This document shows positions 8,369 through 16,012 of a stretch of 64,000 nt of DNA, one piece after another. Position 1 is the stretch's first letter. The number at the start of each line of letters is the position of its first letter. The stretch comes from Tahibacter sp032229445 (GTDB lineage: Bacteria; Pseudomonadota; Gammaproteobacteria; Xanthomonadales; Rhodanobacteraceae). The stretch spans positions 1 to 64,000 of the forward strand of contig NZ_JAVTWC010000056.1 of the NCBI RefSeq assembly GCF_032229445.1. The letters run 5' to 3'. The translations under genes and the position numbers were made by a program. The notes beneath the pieces are model-generated. The model had not been told where the DNA came from, did no database searches, and saw nothing but the letters and a program-made list of their open reading frames with translations.

Positions 8369-8740
8369 ATGTTTACCGACGCTGATGTGATCCACACCTA
8401 CACCCGCAGCGAAGCCCTGAAGGACGGGGTGCTCATGGAGGCTGGCGTTATGGCCAAAGAGGCGGGCTTCCAGGTTCCAGTCGCCCTGACCGCCCGGGTC
8501 TGGGCGACCTGCGTCTGCTGGAGTCCGGATGAGAGAACGCCGCAGGACGAGTCGGGGCGTTTGTGGGACGTCATGTGGATGGCGTCGCTGGCGGCACGTG
8601 CTGCGGCCCGCCGGGGCCACAATGGTCGAGTAGAGTTCGAGGTGCGGGTTGTGCCGCGCGGTGGACGCCGGCCTAAGCTGACTAGGTTGGCGCTGATGCT
8701 CGGGCCGGGGATCAACGTGAATGCGTCGCCACCATCCTGA
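8369..8740 (+). CDS. DUF6573-like protein, copy 3, probably C-terminally frameshifted
   Basis: 123 residues beginning MFTDADVIHTYTRSEALKDGVLMEAG, the most complete of the three local copies. The core AGFQVPVALTARVWATCVCW...GRLWDVMWMASLAARAA matches the family of small proteins named DUF6573, which are common on plasmids and integrated elements and have no known function. The last ten residues (INVNASPPS) do not match copy 1. If one G is restored in the GGGG run near 8707, the frame reads GDQRECVATILTPDED and stops at 8757, matching the VATIMRPGED end of copy 1. The present product is thus a slightly altered protein. An inverted repeat follows at 8763-8794. Confidence 0.65.
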   Translation: MFTDADVIHTYTRSEALKDGVLMEAGVMAKEAGFQVPVALTARVWATCVCWSPDERTPQDESGRLWDVMWMASLAARAAARRGHNGRVEFEVRVVPRGGRRPKLTRLALMLGPGINVNASPPS

Positions 8741-8762
8741 CGCCGGACGAGGACTGACTGCT

Positions 8763-8794
8763 AGCGGGCGTCGCTACTCAAAAACACGCCCGCT
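8763..8794 (+). terminator. Hairpin after DUF6573 copy 3
   Basis: Nine-base perfect stem AGCGGGCGT / ACGCCCGCT with a 14-base A/C-rich loop, 23 bases beyond the DUF6573 stop. There is no T-tract, so it is only a terminator-like structure. GTGTCCA recurs three times just downstream (8803, 8854, 8866). Confidence 0.35.
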
Positions 8795-8950
8795 GCCTGT
8801 CTGTGTCCACAGTGATCGGGTGCTGCGGGAAGCGGTGAACGGTTATAGGAAATGTGTCCATGCCGGTGTCCACAGAGGTAAGGTTCGCAGTTGTCAGTGA
8901 TAAAATTGCATGGAAATCGATTGAAAATCACGATTTCGGAACCTACGCTG

Positions 8951-9187
8951 TTACTGGCGCATCAGCGGCGTGTGCTCGGAGGTCGCTGCGCCGTTGGTCG
9001 GTTCTTTCTTCTTAGCTTCTGATTTCACAGCTTTTCCTGTCTCTCGGCTTCCGTGAGCTTCCGCCATTTCTTGCCAGCTACCGTCCCAAAAAACACACTT
9101 TGCGCTCCGATCTGTAGCCCATACGTAGCCCAGTGGGTAGCTTTGCCCTCGAGGGGCCATTTCCTGGGCTACAGTGAGTTTTCCCAT
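8951..9187 (-). CDS. Small hypothetical protein
   Basis: 78 residues. The first half looks protein-like (YPLGYVWATDRSAKCVFWDGSWQEM). The second half is charged and low-complexity (RETGKAVKSEAKKKEPTNG). No signal peptide and no family that I recognise. No clear ribosome site is visible. Its start overlaps the start of the plus-strand ORF at 9174, so at most one of the two is likely to be real; this one has the more gene-like composition. Confidence 0.3.
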   Translation of the reverse strand: MGKLTVAQEMAPRGQSYPLGYVWATDRSAKCVFWDGSWQEMAEAHGSRETGKAVKSEAKKKEPTNGAATSEHTPLMRQ

Positions 9188-9383
9188 GAAAATGGAGCTA
9201 TCTCAGACCCTCGTGCTTCACGAGCTGGCCTTCGGCGCTGGGCCTGATCTGGACCCGTCGGGTCGCGTAGTTTACGTGCCCAACACATCGGGAACGCCCT
9301 ACATCGTGTCCGACGCGCACCCCGACGCGCTGCCCGGATTTGCCGTCAAGGTGAACGCCACCCAGAAGACCTACATCGTCTAG
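9174..9383 (+). CDS. Small hypothetical ORF
   Basis: 69 residues, or 65 from an internal Met. The middle (DPSGRVVYVPNTSGTPYIVSDAHPDALPGFAVKV) has a plausible beta-rich pattern. No family recognised, no ribosome site, and it overlaps the divergent ORF at 8951-9187. The 151 bases from its stop to the DinB gene hold nothing that I can identify. Confidence 0.25.
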   Translation: MSFPMKMELSQTLVLHELAFGAGPDLDPSGRVVYVPNTSGTPYIVSDAHPDALPGFAVKVNATQKTYIV

Positions 9384-9534
9384 CGCCGGGTGGGCGATGC
9401 TGTCGTCAAGGCTAAGGTCGGCGAAGCGCGTGATTTCCCCAGCATCGCGTCCGCGCGGCTCGATCTTTGGACTGCCCGACCCAACGGACAAGCCGATCGG
9501 TAATCGGAGCCAGCGGCAGAGCGGCGGGAGGGGG

Positions 9535-10080
9535 CTAGGTTGTGTACCGGCTGAATTCGTCCGACTCGCCACCCGCCGCGCGCAGAAACACCGGCAGGTC
9601 CGTCGCCGGTGGAAACACGCCGAGGTGGTAGAGGATGTCGGCCGCCTGCCCGCGGTGATAGGTGGTGTGGTTGACCACGTGCAGCAGGATGGCGCTGCGG
9701 GTCATGACCCCTTGCCCCCCGCCGATGAAGGTGAATTCGACGACCTCGGCGAGGTCGGCGCCGGACAGGGACGCGGCGTAGTCGATGTACCAAGCATCGA
9801 TGCTTTGCTGGGCCTGGACCAGCGCGTCGATGGCGGGATGCTCGGCTGGGTTGCGCGTCGTCAGGCCGTGCGGCCGGCCCAGCAGATGCGCTCGCCAGAC
9901 CACGTCCATGCAGTAGGAATGATTCAGCGTGCGGATCAGGCTGCCGAAACCGATGGGACGTGGCGCGATCAGTTCGTGCGACGGCAGACCGGCGACCACG
10001 GATAGGAAAATTGCATCCGCCCAGGCCTTGTAGCGTGTGAAAAGGCATTCGGCGTTCTGCGGTAGCGTGCGGTTTTTCAT
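9535..10080 (-). CDS. DinB family protein
   Basis: 181 residues from the ATG at 10080, which overlaps the GST stop as ATGA. DinB/YfiT-type four-helix protein, a group of thiol- and metal-dependent hydrolases or transferases of mostly unknown substrate. The metal histidines are visible: His in LNHSYCMDVVWRAHL near residue 50 and the pair in LLHVVNHTTYHRGQ near residue 140. A long middle helix carries the usual WYIDYAASL. Translational coupling with the GST suggests a role in the same detoxification or small-thiol chemistry. Specific function is unknown. Confidence 0.8.
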   Translation of the reverse strand: MKNRTLPQNAECLFTRYKAWADAIFLSVVAGLPSHELIAPRPIGFGSLIRTLNHSYCMDVVWRAHLLGRPHGLTTRNPAEHPAIDALVQAQQSIDAWYIDYAASLSGADLAEVVEFTFIGGGQGVMTRSAILLHVVNHTTYHRGQAADILYHLGVFPPATDLPVFLRAAGGESDEFSRYTT

Positions 10081-10700
10081 GGGCCGGCGTCGCGGCCGTG
10101 CAGGCGGAATCCCGCGCGCTCGCAGAGCAGCGTGTAATAGCGGTCCACGTCGCGGTACTGCGGCTTGGGCACGGGCAGGGAAAGCCAACGGTGTATGGAC
10201 AGGCCGATGGGGATGTCGGCCAGCGTGAACGCCGGACCGGCGATGTGGCCGCCGGTGTCGGCCAGGCGTGCATCGACGAGGGCGACCAGGCGCGAGAACG
10301 CCGCGACCGAGGCATCGATCCGGGCGCGGTTCTGATGCTCGGGATGGCGGCGCACCAGGCCTTGGAACGCCACGCGCCAGCTGTCGTTGAAGTCGGAGAT
10401 CTGCCAGTCCATCCAGGCCTCGATCGGCGCGCGGGCGGCGGCGTCGGTGGGCAGCAGGTCGACGCGGCCGTGGCGGGTGGCCAGGTAGCGCAGGATGGTG
10501 TTGGACTCGCGCACGATGACGCCGTCGTCGTCGATCACCGGCACCATGCCGAAGGGGTTGAGCGCGAGGAAGGTTGGGTCTGAGGTCGGCCGCGCCGTGC
10601 CGCCCCAGTCCTCGCGCCGGTAAGCGAGTCCCAGCTCTTCGCAGGCCCACAACACCTTGCGCACATTCAGCGAAGCCGCATAGCCAAGAACGCGTAGCAT
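10077..10700 (-). CDS. Glutathione S-transferase family protein
   Basis: 207 residues from the ATG at 10700 (MLRVLGYAASLNVRKVLWACEELG); a longer start at 10739 adds 13 residues that do not fit the fold. The N-terminal thioredoxin-like domain has the cis-Pro VPVIDDDG and RESNTILRYLA, where Glu/Ser bind glutathione. The C-terminal helical domain has FTLADIPIG, the N-capping box motif. Ser or Asn near residues 10-12 is the likely catalytic residue. It is soluble and cytoplasmic, and first in a two-gene unit with the DinB gene. Substrate unknown. Confidence 0.85.
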   Translation of the reverse strand: MLRVLGYAASLNVRKVLWACEELGLAYRREDWGGTARPTSDPTFLALNPFGMVPVIDDDGVIVRESNTILRYLATRHGRVDLLPTDAAARAPIEAWMDWQISDFNDSWRVAFQGLVRRHPEHQNRARIDASVAAFSRLVALVDARLADTGGHIAGPAFTLADIPIGLSIHRWLSLPVPKPQYRDVDRYYTLLCERAGFRLHGRDAGP

Positions 10701-10826
10701 CGGATTTCCGTACCTTGTGCAAAATGGAACATCGAACAACGGTGCAAAACCGCAGGCTGCTGCGGCAGCCCCTGGTCCGTCGGCGCCGTTTACCGCCGGG
10801 CGCTGGCGCGCGGGACTGCTGTCGGA

Positions 10827-11972
10827 TCAGTTCGGAGCTTCAGGGCTTGTCTGCGCGGCGGCGGGCGAATGCGTTTCACGCGCCATCTGCAGCACCGCCA
10901 GTACCGCGTCCACGACTGCTGCCGGGCTGTCGATCTGCAGGTTGTGCAGGGAGTTGGGCACCATGCGCTGACTGCCACGACTGGACAGGGCGGCGGTCTG
11001 CGCGTGCGCCATGCGCCAGGACAGGTAGTGCACCTCGCTGTTGTCCTCCGACATGTCGTAAAAGCCGTGGGTCAGCACGATCAACGGCAGCTCGCCCAGG
11101 GCCAGCCTGCGGTCGAACAGGCGCGCGTAGGTTGCGTCGGCCTCGGCATCGTGCAAGTACATGAAGGCTCCGATCTCGGCGGCCTGGGCCTCCTGGTACG
11201 CCGGCAGCGGCTGCAGCCGGCGCCGTTCCGCGACGATAGTTTCGCCCAGCGGCCGGCGCACGGGATCCGTACAGGTCAGGTAGCGCGCATCACTGAGTTC
11301 GCCGGCGCGCGCCCAGCCGGCACATTCGCGCAGATGGGCCACGGCGGCGGCCATGCCTTCCTCGTCCTCGCGCACGGCACTGCGTACCAGTGCCGGATCG
11401 AAGCGCTTTCCCAGCGCCGGCGTCACGCGCTGCCAGAGGCGGTCTTCGGCCGGATCGACGAGCACCAGGCCGGCGACCCGGGCGGGATACAGGGCCGCGA
11501 ACAATTTCGCGTGGAAGCCGCCCAGGGAATGCCCGACCAGCAACACGCGGCCCTCGATGCCGGCGCGGTCCAGCAGCCGGGCCAAATCTTCCACTGCCCG
11601 GCGCGGCGTGCGCCGGCCGGGTGCGGTATCGCTGTAGCCCATGCCGGGTCGGTCATAGGCACAGGCGCGCGTGTGCTTGCCCACGGCGGGCTGGATCAGA
11701 GCCCAGGTGCTGGACCAGTCGCTCAGGCCGGCGTCGAACACCACCGTGGGGCTGCCGCTGCCCCTGCAGTACAGATTGATGCGGCGGCCATCGCCCAGGT
11801 CGATGCGCTGCTGTGGCTTGACGTAATCGGCGGCGACTTCGGCCACCGGCACCAGTTCGGTTGCCTGCAACGATGCAGTGGCCGTTGCCAGCCAGGCGAT
11901 CAGGGCCAGTGCGCAATCCCGTCCGAACCCGTTCCGGATCACATGATGAAAAAGGGAAAAGTTAACAATCAT
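10827..11972 (-). CDS. Alpha/beta hydrolase, exported
   Basis: 381 residues from the ATG at 11972, which overlaps the stop of the upstream dehydrogenase as ATGA. A hydrophobic N-terminus (CALALIAWLATATASLQA) acts as signal peptide or anchor. The alpha/beta-hydrolase core follows: YCRGSGSPTVVFDAGLSDWSSTW (oxyanion region), CAYDRPGMGYSD, and the nucleophile elbow GHSLGG with its Ser as nucleophile. LPLIVLTHG and the His in NSLHNLQIDSP complete the likely triad. Last gene of a four-gene cluster (LysE, dienelactone hydrolase-like, dehydrogenase, hydrolase). Substrate unknown. Confidence 0.8.
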   Translation of the reverse strand: MIVNFSLFHHVIRNGFGRDCALALIAWLATATASLQATELVPVAEVAADYVKPQQRIDLGDGRRINLYCRGSGSPTVVFDAGLSDWSSTWALIQPAVGKHTRACAYDRPGMGYSDTAPGRRTPRRAVEDLARLLDRAGIEGRVLLVGHSLGGFHAKLFAALYPARVAGLVLVDPAEDRLWQRVTPALGKRFDPALVRSAVREDEEGMAAAVAHLRECAGWARAGELSDARYLTCTDPVRRPLGETIVAERRRLQPLPAYQEAQAAEIGAFMYLHDAEADATYARLFDRRLALGELPLIVLTHGFYDMSEDNSEVHYLSWRMAHAQTAALSSRGSQRMVPNSLHNLQIDSPAAVVDAVLAVLQMARETHSPAAAQTSPEAPN

Positions 11973-12838
11973 GACGATGCTTGTCCAAAAGCGTGGATGA
12001 CGGCCGCCATGTCCAGGTCGCCGTGACCCGACTCTGCAGCGCGGCGGTACAGCGCGGCACACTGGCGCGCCAGCGGCGCGTCGGCGCCGCTGCGCGCGCA
12101 TTCGGCGAGCACCAGTTCGGCGATGGTGGCGACGTCGCGGATTGCGGCCTGGGGGCTGAAGTCTTTGCGCACCAGCTTGTCTAGCTTGGCGCGCGAGACG
12201 GCGCTGGCCATGGGGCCGGCATCCAGCACTTCCTGCAGCAGGCGCAGGTCCAGGCCCGCCAGCGCTGCCGCCTGCATCGTTTCCGCAAGTACGGCCACGG
12301 TGCCGACCAGGTAGTGATTGGCCGCGAGCTTCATGCGCAGGGCGCCGGGCACCGCGCCACAGTCGAATGAGCGCACGCACAGGGGGCGCAGCAACGGCCG
12401 GATCTGCTCGACCGCGTCGCTGTCGCCGGCCAGCATGCCCACCAGTTCACCGCGCTCGGCCGGACCGCGTGAGCCGGATACCGGCGCTTCCACGTAGCGG
12501 CCACCTGCCGCGCGGATGTCCCGCTCAAGCGCCTGGGAATAGGCCGGCGCGGCGGTGCCCAGGTTGACCACGGTACGGCCGCTGACCCGCGCCGCAAAGG
12601 CCGCGCTGCCGCGGCCCAGCACATCATCGATGGCAGCGCTGTCGAAGAGCATCAGCAGCACGGTGTCGCACGCGGCATACAGCGCATCGGCCGAGGGCGC
12701 GAGAGTGGCGCCCAGCGCGGCCAACGCCTGGCATTTGTCCGGCGAGCGATTCCACAGCGTCAGCGCAACACCGGCGCGCAACAGGTTGGCGGCCATGGGC
12801 TCGCCCATGTGGCCGATGCCGATGAATCCCAATTTCAT
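11969..12838 (-). CDS. NAD(P)-dependent beta-hydroxyacid dehydrogenase family
   Basis: 289 residues from the ATG at 12838, overlapping the upstream stop as ATGA. N-terminal Rossmann fold with GFIGIGHMGEPMA. The substrate signature follows (YVEAPVSGSRGPAERGEL). The C-terminal helical domain has MKLAANHYLVGTVAVLAE, where Lys is the catalytic residue of the 3-hydroxyisobutyrate/tartronate-semialdehyde reductase family. It reduces or oxidises a small beta-hydroxyacid, substrate undetermined. It could also be a glyoxylate/succinic-semialdehyde reductase. Tight coupling to the two hydrolases suggests one short catabolic route. Confidence 0.85.
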   Translation of the reverse strand: MKLGFIGIGHMGEPMAANLLRAGVALTLWNRSPDKCQALAALGATLAPSADALYAACDTVLLMLFDSAAIDDVLGRGSAAFAARVSGRTVVNLGTAAPAYSQALERDIRAAGGRYVEAPVSGSRGPAERGELVGMLAGDSDAVEQIRPLLRPLCVRSFDCGAVPGALRMKLAANHYLVGTVAVLAETMQAAALAGLDLRLLQEVLDAGPMASAVSRAKLDKLVRKDFSPQAAIRDVATIAELVLAECARSGADAPLARQCAALYRRAAESGHGDLDMAAVIHAFGQASS

Positions 12839-13713
12839 GCCGTGAATTCCTTGTCGGCGGGGCGTGCGGCCGTCAGGCGCTGCCGCAGGAAAGCCAGTAC
12901 CTCGTCGCGCGCCCGCAGCGTGGGTTCGCCCGTGGCGTCGATGAGGTGCGCGGTCAGCACGCTGTGGGGACTGGCGACGACGTCCCGGAAGAACGGCGGC
13001 GGATCGGTGTTCGCCGCGCTGTCCGGCAGCACCTGGCCCACGAAGCGCTCGCCCAGTGATTCGCGGTAGGCAGAGAAGCGTTCGGCGCGGCAGTGGCGGT
13101 CGCCCTCGAAGCGGTAGGCCAGTACGCACAAGCCCTCGCGTTCCAGCCGCCGCCGGATCGCTGCGAGTTCCTCTGCGCTGCTCTCGACCGCGCCCGCGTC
13201 GTCGAGTGGCAGCGAAGGCTGCGCCAGCACTGCGGCGAGCACAGCCGGTTCCAGCATCATCGACAGCGCGAAGTTGCCGGTGAAGCACATGCCGACCGCA
13301 CCCACGCCGGGACCGCCGCATTCGGCCAGCGCTTGGCGCGCCAGCGCGCGCAGCCAGGCCGTCACCGGGCTGGCGCCGCGGCCGGCCAGCGCGTGGAACT
13401 CGGCGCTGATGCAGGCTCGGCGCAGCACGGCCAGCCCTTCCTCGGCCAATGGCCAGGCGCCATCGACACCGAACAGTGACGGCAGGTAGACGCTGAAACC
13501 GGCCTGGCGTACCCAGCGGGCAAAGCGCGCCACATGCGGGCTGATGCCGGGCATCTCGGCCAGTACGACCACCGCGGGTCCGCGGCCGGAAACGAATACG
13601 TGTTTCTCCGCCCCGTCGAAGGTGTAGTGGCGTGGGTCGAAATCCGTGAGCGGGTCGTCGAGCGAATCGGTGCAGGCGGAATCGGAGCAGGTGGAATCGG
13701 AGCAGGCGTGCAT
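12835..13713 (-). CDS. Dienelactone hydrolase family protein
   Basis: 292 residues from the ATG at 13713. The core has VVLAEMPGISPHVARFARWVRQAGFSVYLPSLFG, then the elbow VGAVGMCFTGNFAL, whose Cys is the nucleophile typical of dienelactone hydrolases (GxCxG). A C-terminal Asp/His pair is expected; His in SPHSVLTAHLIDATGEPT is a candidate. The first 17 residues come from three tandem 15-bp repeats (C-S/T-D-S-A/T), absent from the family norm, so translation may start further in or the repeat may be a recent expansion. It sits between the LysE exporter and the dehydrogenase. Confidence 0.78.
   Translation of the reverse strand: MHACSDSTCSDSACTDSLDDPLTDFDPRHYTFDGAEKHVFVSGRGPAVVVLAEMPGISPHVARFARWVRQAGFSVYLPSLFGVDGAWPLAEEGLAVLRRACISAEFHALAGRGASPVTAWLRALARQALAECGGPGVGAVGMCFTGNFALSMMLEPAVLAAVLAQPSLPLDDAGAVESSAEELAAIRRRLEREGLCVLAYRFEGDRHCRAERFSAYRESLGERFVGQVLPDSAANTDPPPFFRDVVASPHSVLTAHLIDATGEPTLRARDEVLAFLRQRLTAARPADKEFTA
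13664..13708 (-). repeat. Three tandem 15-bp repeats at gene start
   Basis: Units at 13664-13678, 13679-13693 and 13694-13708 share GAATCGG(T/A)GCAGG(C/T)G. On the coding strand they encode ACSDS-TCSDS-ACTDS right after the first Met-His of the dienelactone hydrolase-like gene. Each unit is a multiple of three, so copy-number change would not shift the frame. Confidence 0.85.
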
Positions 13714-13735
13714 AGAAAGCTCTGCGGGGTAGGAA

Positions 13736-14371
13736 TCAGGCCGACAGCGGCCGTTGCAACAGCAGCAGGCGCAGCGCGAGGCCGAGCAGCACACCGGCCT
13801 GCAGGCGATGCAGCCAGCGCAGTTCGGGCAGGCGCCCACGCAGCACGGCGGCCACGCGTCCCGCGGCCAGGCCTAAAAGCGCGTGGAAAACCAGGGCTAG
13901 CGTGGACAGCAGCAATCCCAGAACCAGCAGCTGCGCGCTGATGCTGCCGCGGCGCGGATCGGCGAACTGCGGCAGGAACATCAGGAAAAACAGCAGCGCC
14001 TTCGGATTGAACAGGCTGACCACGCAGGCGTTGCGCAGCGCCTGCCAGGCCGAGCCCGGAGTGGGTGACGCTGTCGGTGCCGCATCGCGTTGGCGCAGGG
14101 CTTTGCCGGCCAGCCAGAGCAGGTAGGCCACGCCGCCCCAGCGCAGCAGTTCGAACGAGGCGGGCCAGGCCGCCGCCGCTGCGGCGATGCCGGTACAGAC
14201 CAACGCCGTCATCAATACATCGGCGAAAAAGATGCCGGCGGCAGAAGCCACCGCGCCGCGGGCGCCGTGGGACAGGCCTTGCGAAACGACCATCACCATG
14301 TTCGGTCCCGGCGACAGCAGCAGGCCGAGCACGGCGAGGGAGAACAGCAGCAGGGTAGTGATCGTCGGCAT
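13736..14371 (-). CDS. LysE family amino-acid exporter
   Basis: 211 residues with about six hydrophobic segments, the standard length and topology for LysE/RhtB exporters. The family signature is SPGPNMVMVVSQGLSHGARGAVASAAGIFFAD near residues 20-51; NPKALLFFLMFLPQF near 130 is the second conserved block. It is an inner-membrane exporter of amino acids or small metabolites. It is transcribed divergently from the GlxA-type regulator at 14468, a common pairing in which the regulator controls the exporter. The specific substrate cannot be read from sequence. Confidence 0.9.
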   Translation of the reverse strand: MPTITTLLLFSLAVLGLLLSPGPNMVMVVSQGLSHGARGAVASAAGIFFADVLMTALVCTGIAAAAAAWPASFELLRWGGVAYLLWLAGKALRQRDAAPTASPTPGSAWQALRNACVVSLFNPKALLFFLMFLPQFADPRRGSISAQLLVLGLLLSTLALVFHALLGLAAGRVAAVLRGRLPELRWLHRLQAGVLLGLALRLLLLQRPLSA

Positions 14372-14467
14372 CGCCGGCCCGTGGAAGTCGTTGGCGGCGA
14401 GGATTACAGCCTCGACAGGGGCGGCCGGCCTGGTGTCCAATCTGACAGCTTTCGGGCTGGAGCGGAC

Positions 14468-15448
14468 ATGAAGGATTTCGAGGTGCTGGTGTTCCCCGGC
14501 GCCTACCCGAGCAGCGTGGCGATGAGCCGCGACATCCTCGATGCCGCCGCACAACTGGCGGCCAAACAGGGCACGGCGGTGCCGACTTGGGGCCTCTATT
14601 CGCTGGAAGGCGGCTGCCTGCACCTGCGCGACGGCATCAGTGTGCAGACGCGGCGCCTGCCGCCGCGGCGGCAGGGCATGCGATCCATCTGCGTGATCCC
14701 GGGCCTGGGCGCCGACCCGCAGGCACTGTTGGCGCAGATGCAGACGCCACATGGCAACGCGATCACGCGGCGGCTTGCCCGGCATGTGGCTTGCGGCGGT
14801 CAGGTCGCAGCCTCGTGCTCAGCGGTGTTCGTACTGCATGCGGCCGGCCTGCTCGCAGGCAGGCGCGCCACCACCACTTGGTGGCTTGCGCCGGTGCTGG
14901 CGCGGTTATCGCCGCACTGCAAGGTCGATGCGGACCGCATGGTCTGCGCCGACGGCCCGGTGGTAACCGCCGGCGCCGCGTTCGCCCACGCAGACCTGCT
15001 GCTGCATCTGTTGCGCGAACGCTTTGGGCCCCAGCTCAGCGAATCGGTCGCGCGCATGCTGCTGCTGGAACATCGACATTCGCAGGCAGCGTTTGTCGTG
15101 CCCGAGGTGCTGGCCAGCGGTCACGCCCTGGTCGCGCAGCTCAGCGCTCGCCTGGAAAAGTCGTTGCCGCAGGTGCCGCCAATCTCTCAACTCGCGCGCG
15201 AGTTGTGCGTCTCCGAACGGACCCTATCCCGCCACGTGCGCCAGGCCACCGGCAAGAGCACCAGCGGCCTGGTGCAAAGCATCAAGCTGCGGCGCGCCCG
15301 CACCCTGCTGCAGAACAGCCGCATGACCATCGACCAGATCGCCGCCGCCGTCGGCTACCAGGACGCCACCGCACTGCGGCGGCTGATGCGCAGGATTGCC
15401 GGGGCGAGTCCGGGGCAGTTCCGCACAGCGGCCATGGTTGACCGCTGA
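14468..15448 (+). CDS. GlxA-type AraC family transcriptional regulator
   Basis: 326 residues from the ATG at 14468. The N-terminal DJ-1/PfpI-like domain (residues about 1-200) includes VAASCSAVFVLHAAGLLAGRRATTTW, where the Cys matches the DJ-1 elbow position. The C-terminal AraC HTH (about residues 235-320) has LARELCVSERTLSRHVRQATG and IDQIAAAVGYQDATALRRLMRRIAGASPGQFR. It is a cytoplasmic DNA-binding protein. The 96-bp gap to the divergent LysE gene must contain both promoters and is the likely operator, which makes LysE the most likely target. Confidence 0.88.
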   Translation: MKDFEVLVFPGAYPSSVAMSRDILDAAAQLAAKQGTAVPTWGLYSLEGGCLHLRDGISVQTRRLPPRRQGMRSICVIPGLGADPQALLAQMQTPHGNAITRRLARHVACGGQVAASCSAVFVLHAAGLLAGRRATTTWWLAPVLARLSPHCKVDADRMVCADGPVVTAGAAFAHADLLLHLLRERFGPQLSESVARMLLLEHRHSQAAFVVPEVLASGHALVAQLSARLEKSLPQVPPISQLARELCVSERTLSRHVRQATGKSTSGLVQSIKLRRARTLLQNSRMTIDQIAAAVGYQDATALRRLMRRIAGASPGQFRTAAMVDR

Positions 15449-16012
15449 GCTAGATGGCCTGTTCGGTCAATACCGACGCGGCAGGCAAGCGCGTGCTGCA
15501 TGTGTTCTCTTGAAAACACCAAACCTACAGAAAGAGCCGTGTCTGCTGCCTCGTGGGTTTTTTGCTTTTGTGTATCTACTTCGCGACGTCTGGAATGGAC
15601 GAGTCCGACTACACGCATCCCGCCCCGATCCGCGGTGATCGCGCGACCGAAGCATGAAGGAGCGACTGCCCGCAGCCTCCCGAGAATCAGGGACGGCTAC
15701 AACCGCCACGGCGGTTCCGGACGCGAAGACAACTGGAAAAAGATGCAGCTTGCTGCATAACCCGCGATGCATGGCGCCCCGGGGACGGCGTATGGGTCCT
15801 GATTCCTCGTGGTATTAGGCGATGTCGGACCAATGTCCTTTGGCCAGTACGTCCCGAGCCGAAGACTTGCCAAGCCCCTCGATCGCGCTGCCGGACATGC
15901 TGCCCTGCGCCATTGCGCGCGCCTCGGATTCGCAGGCGAGGCTGAGTCGTCTCCGCAGGATGTCTCGAGCAATTCGTCCGTCGCGTGTTGCTGGCGCTGC
16001 CCACACCTGGGG
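15449..16012. other. Intergenic, no supported gene
   Basis: 564 bp between the converging regulator and serine-hydrolase genes. Several ORFs cross it on both strands but none has family character or a good ribosome site. A small inverted repeat (GTGTT...AACAC) occurs near 15500-15518. No terminator with a T-tract was found. Confidence 0.4.

Noticed and set aside
8803..8873. Three GTGTCCA repeats as possible iterons
   Set aside because: Only three short copies with uneven spacing (51 and 12 bases), and no replication initiator gene nearby.
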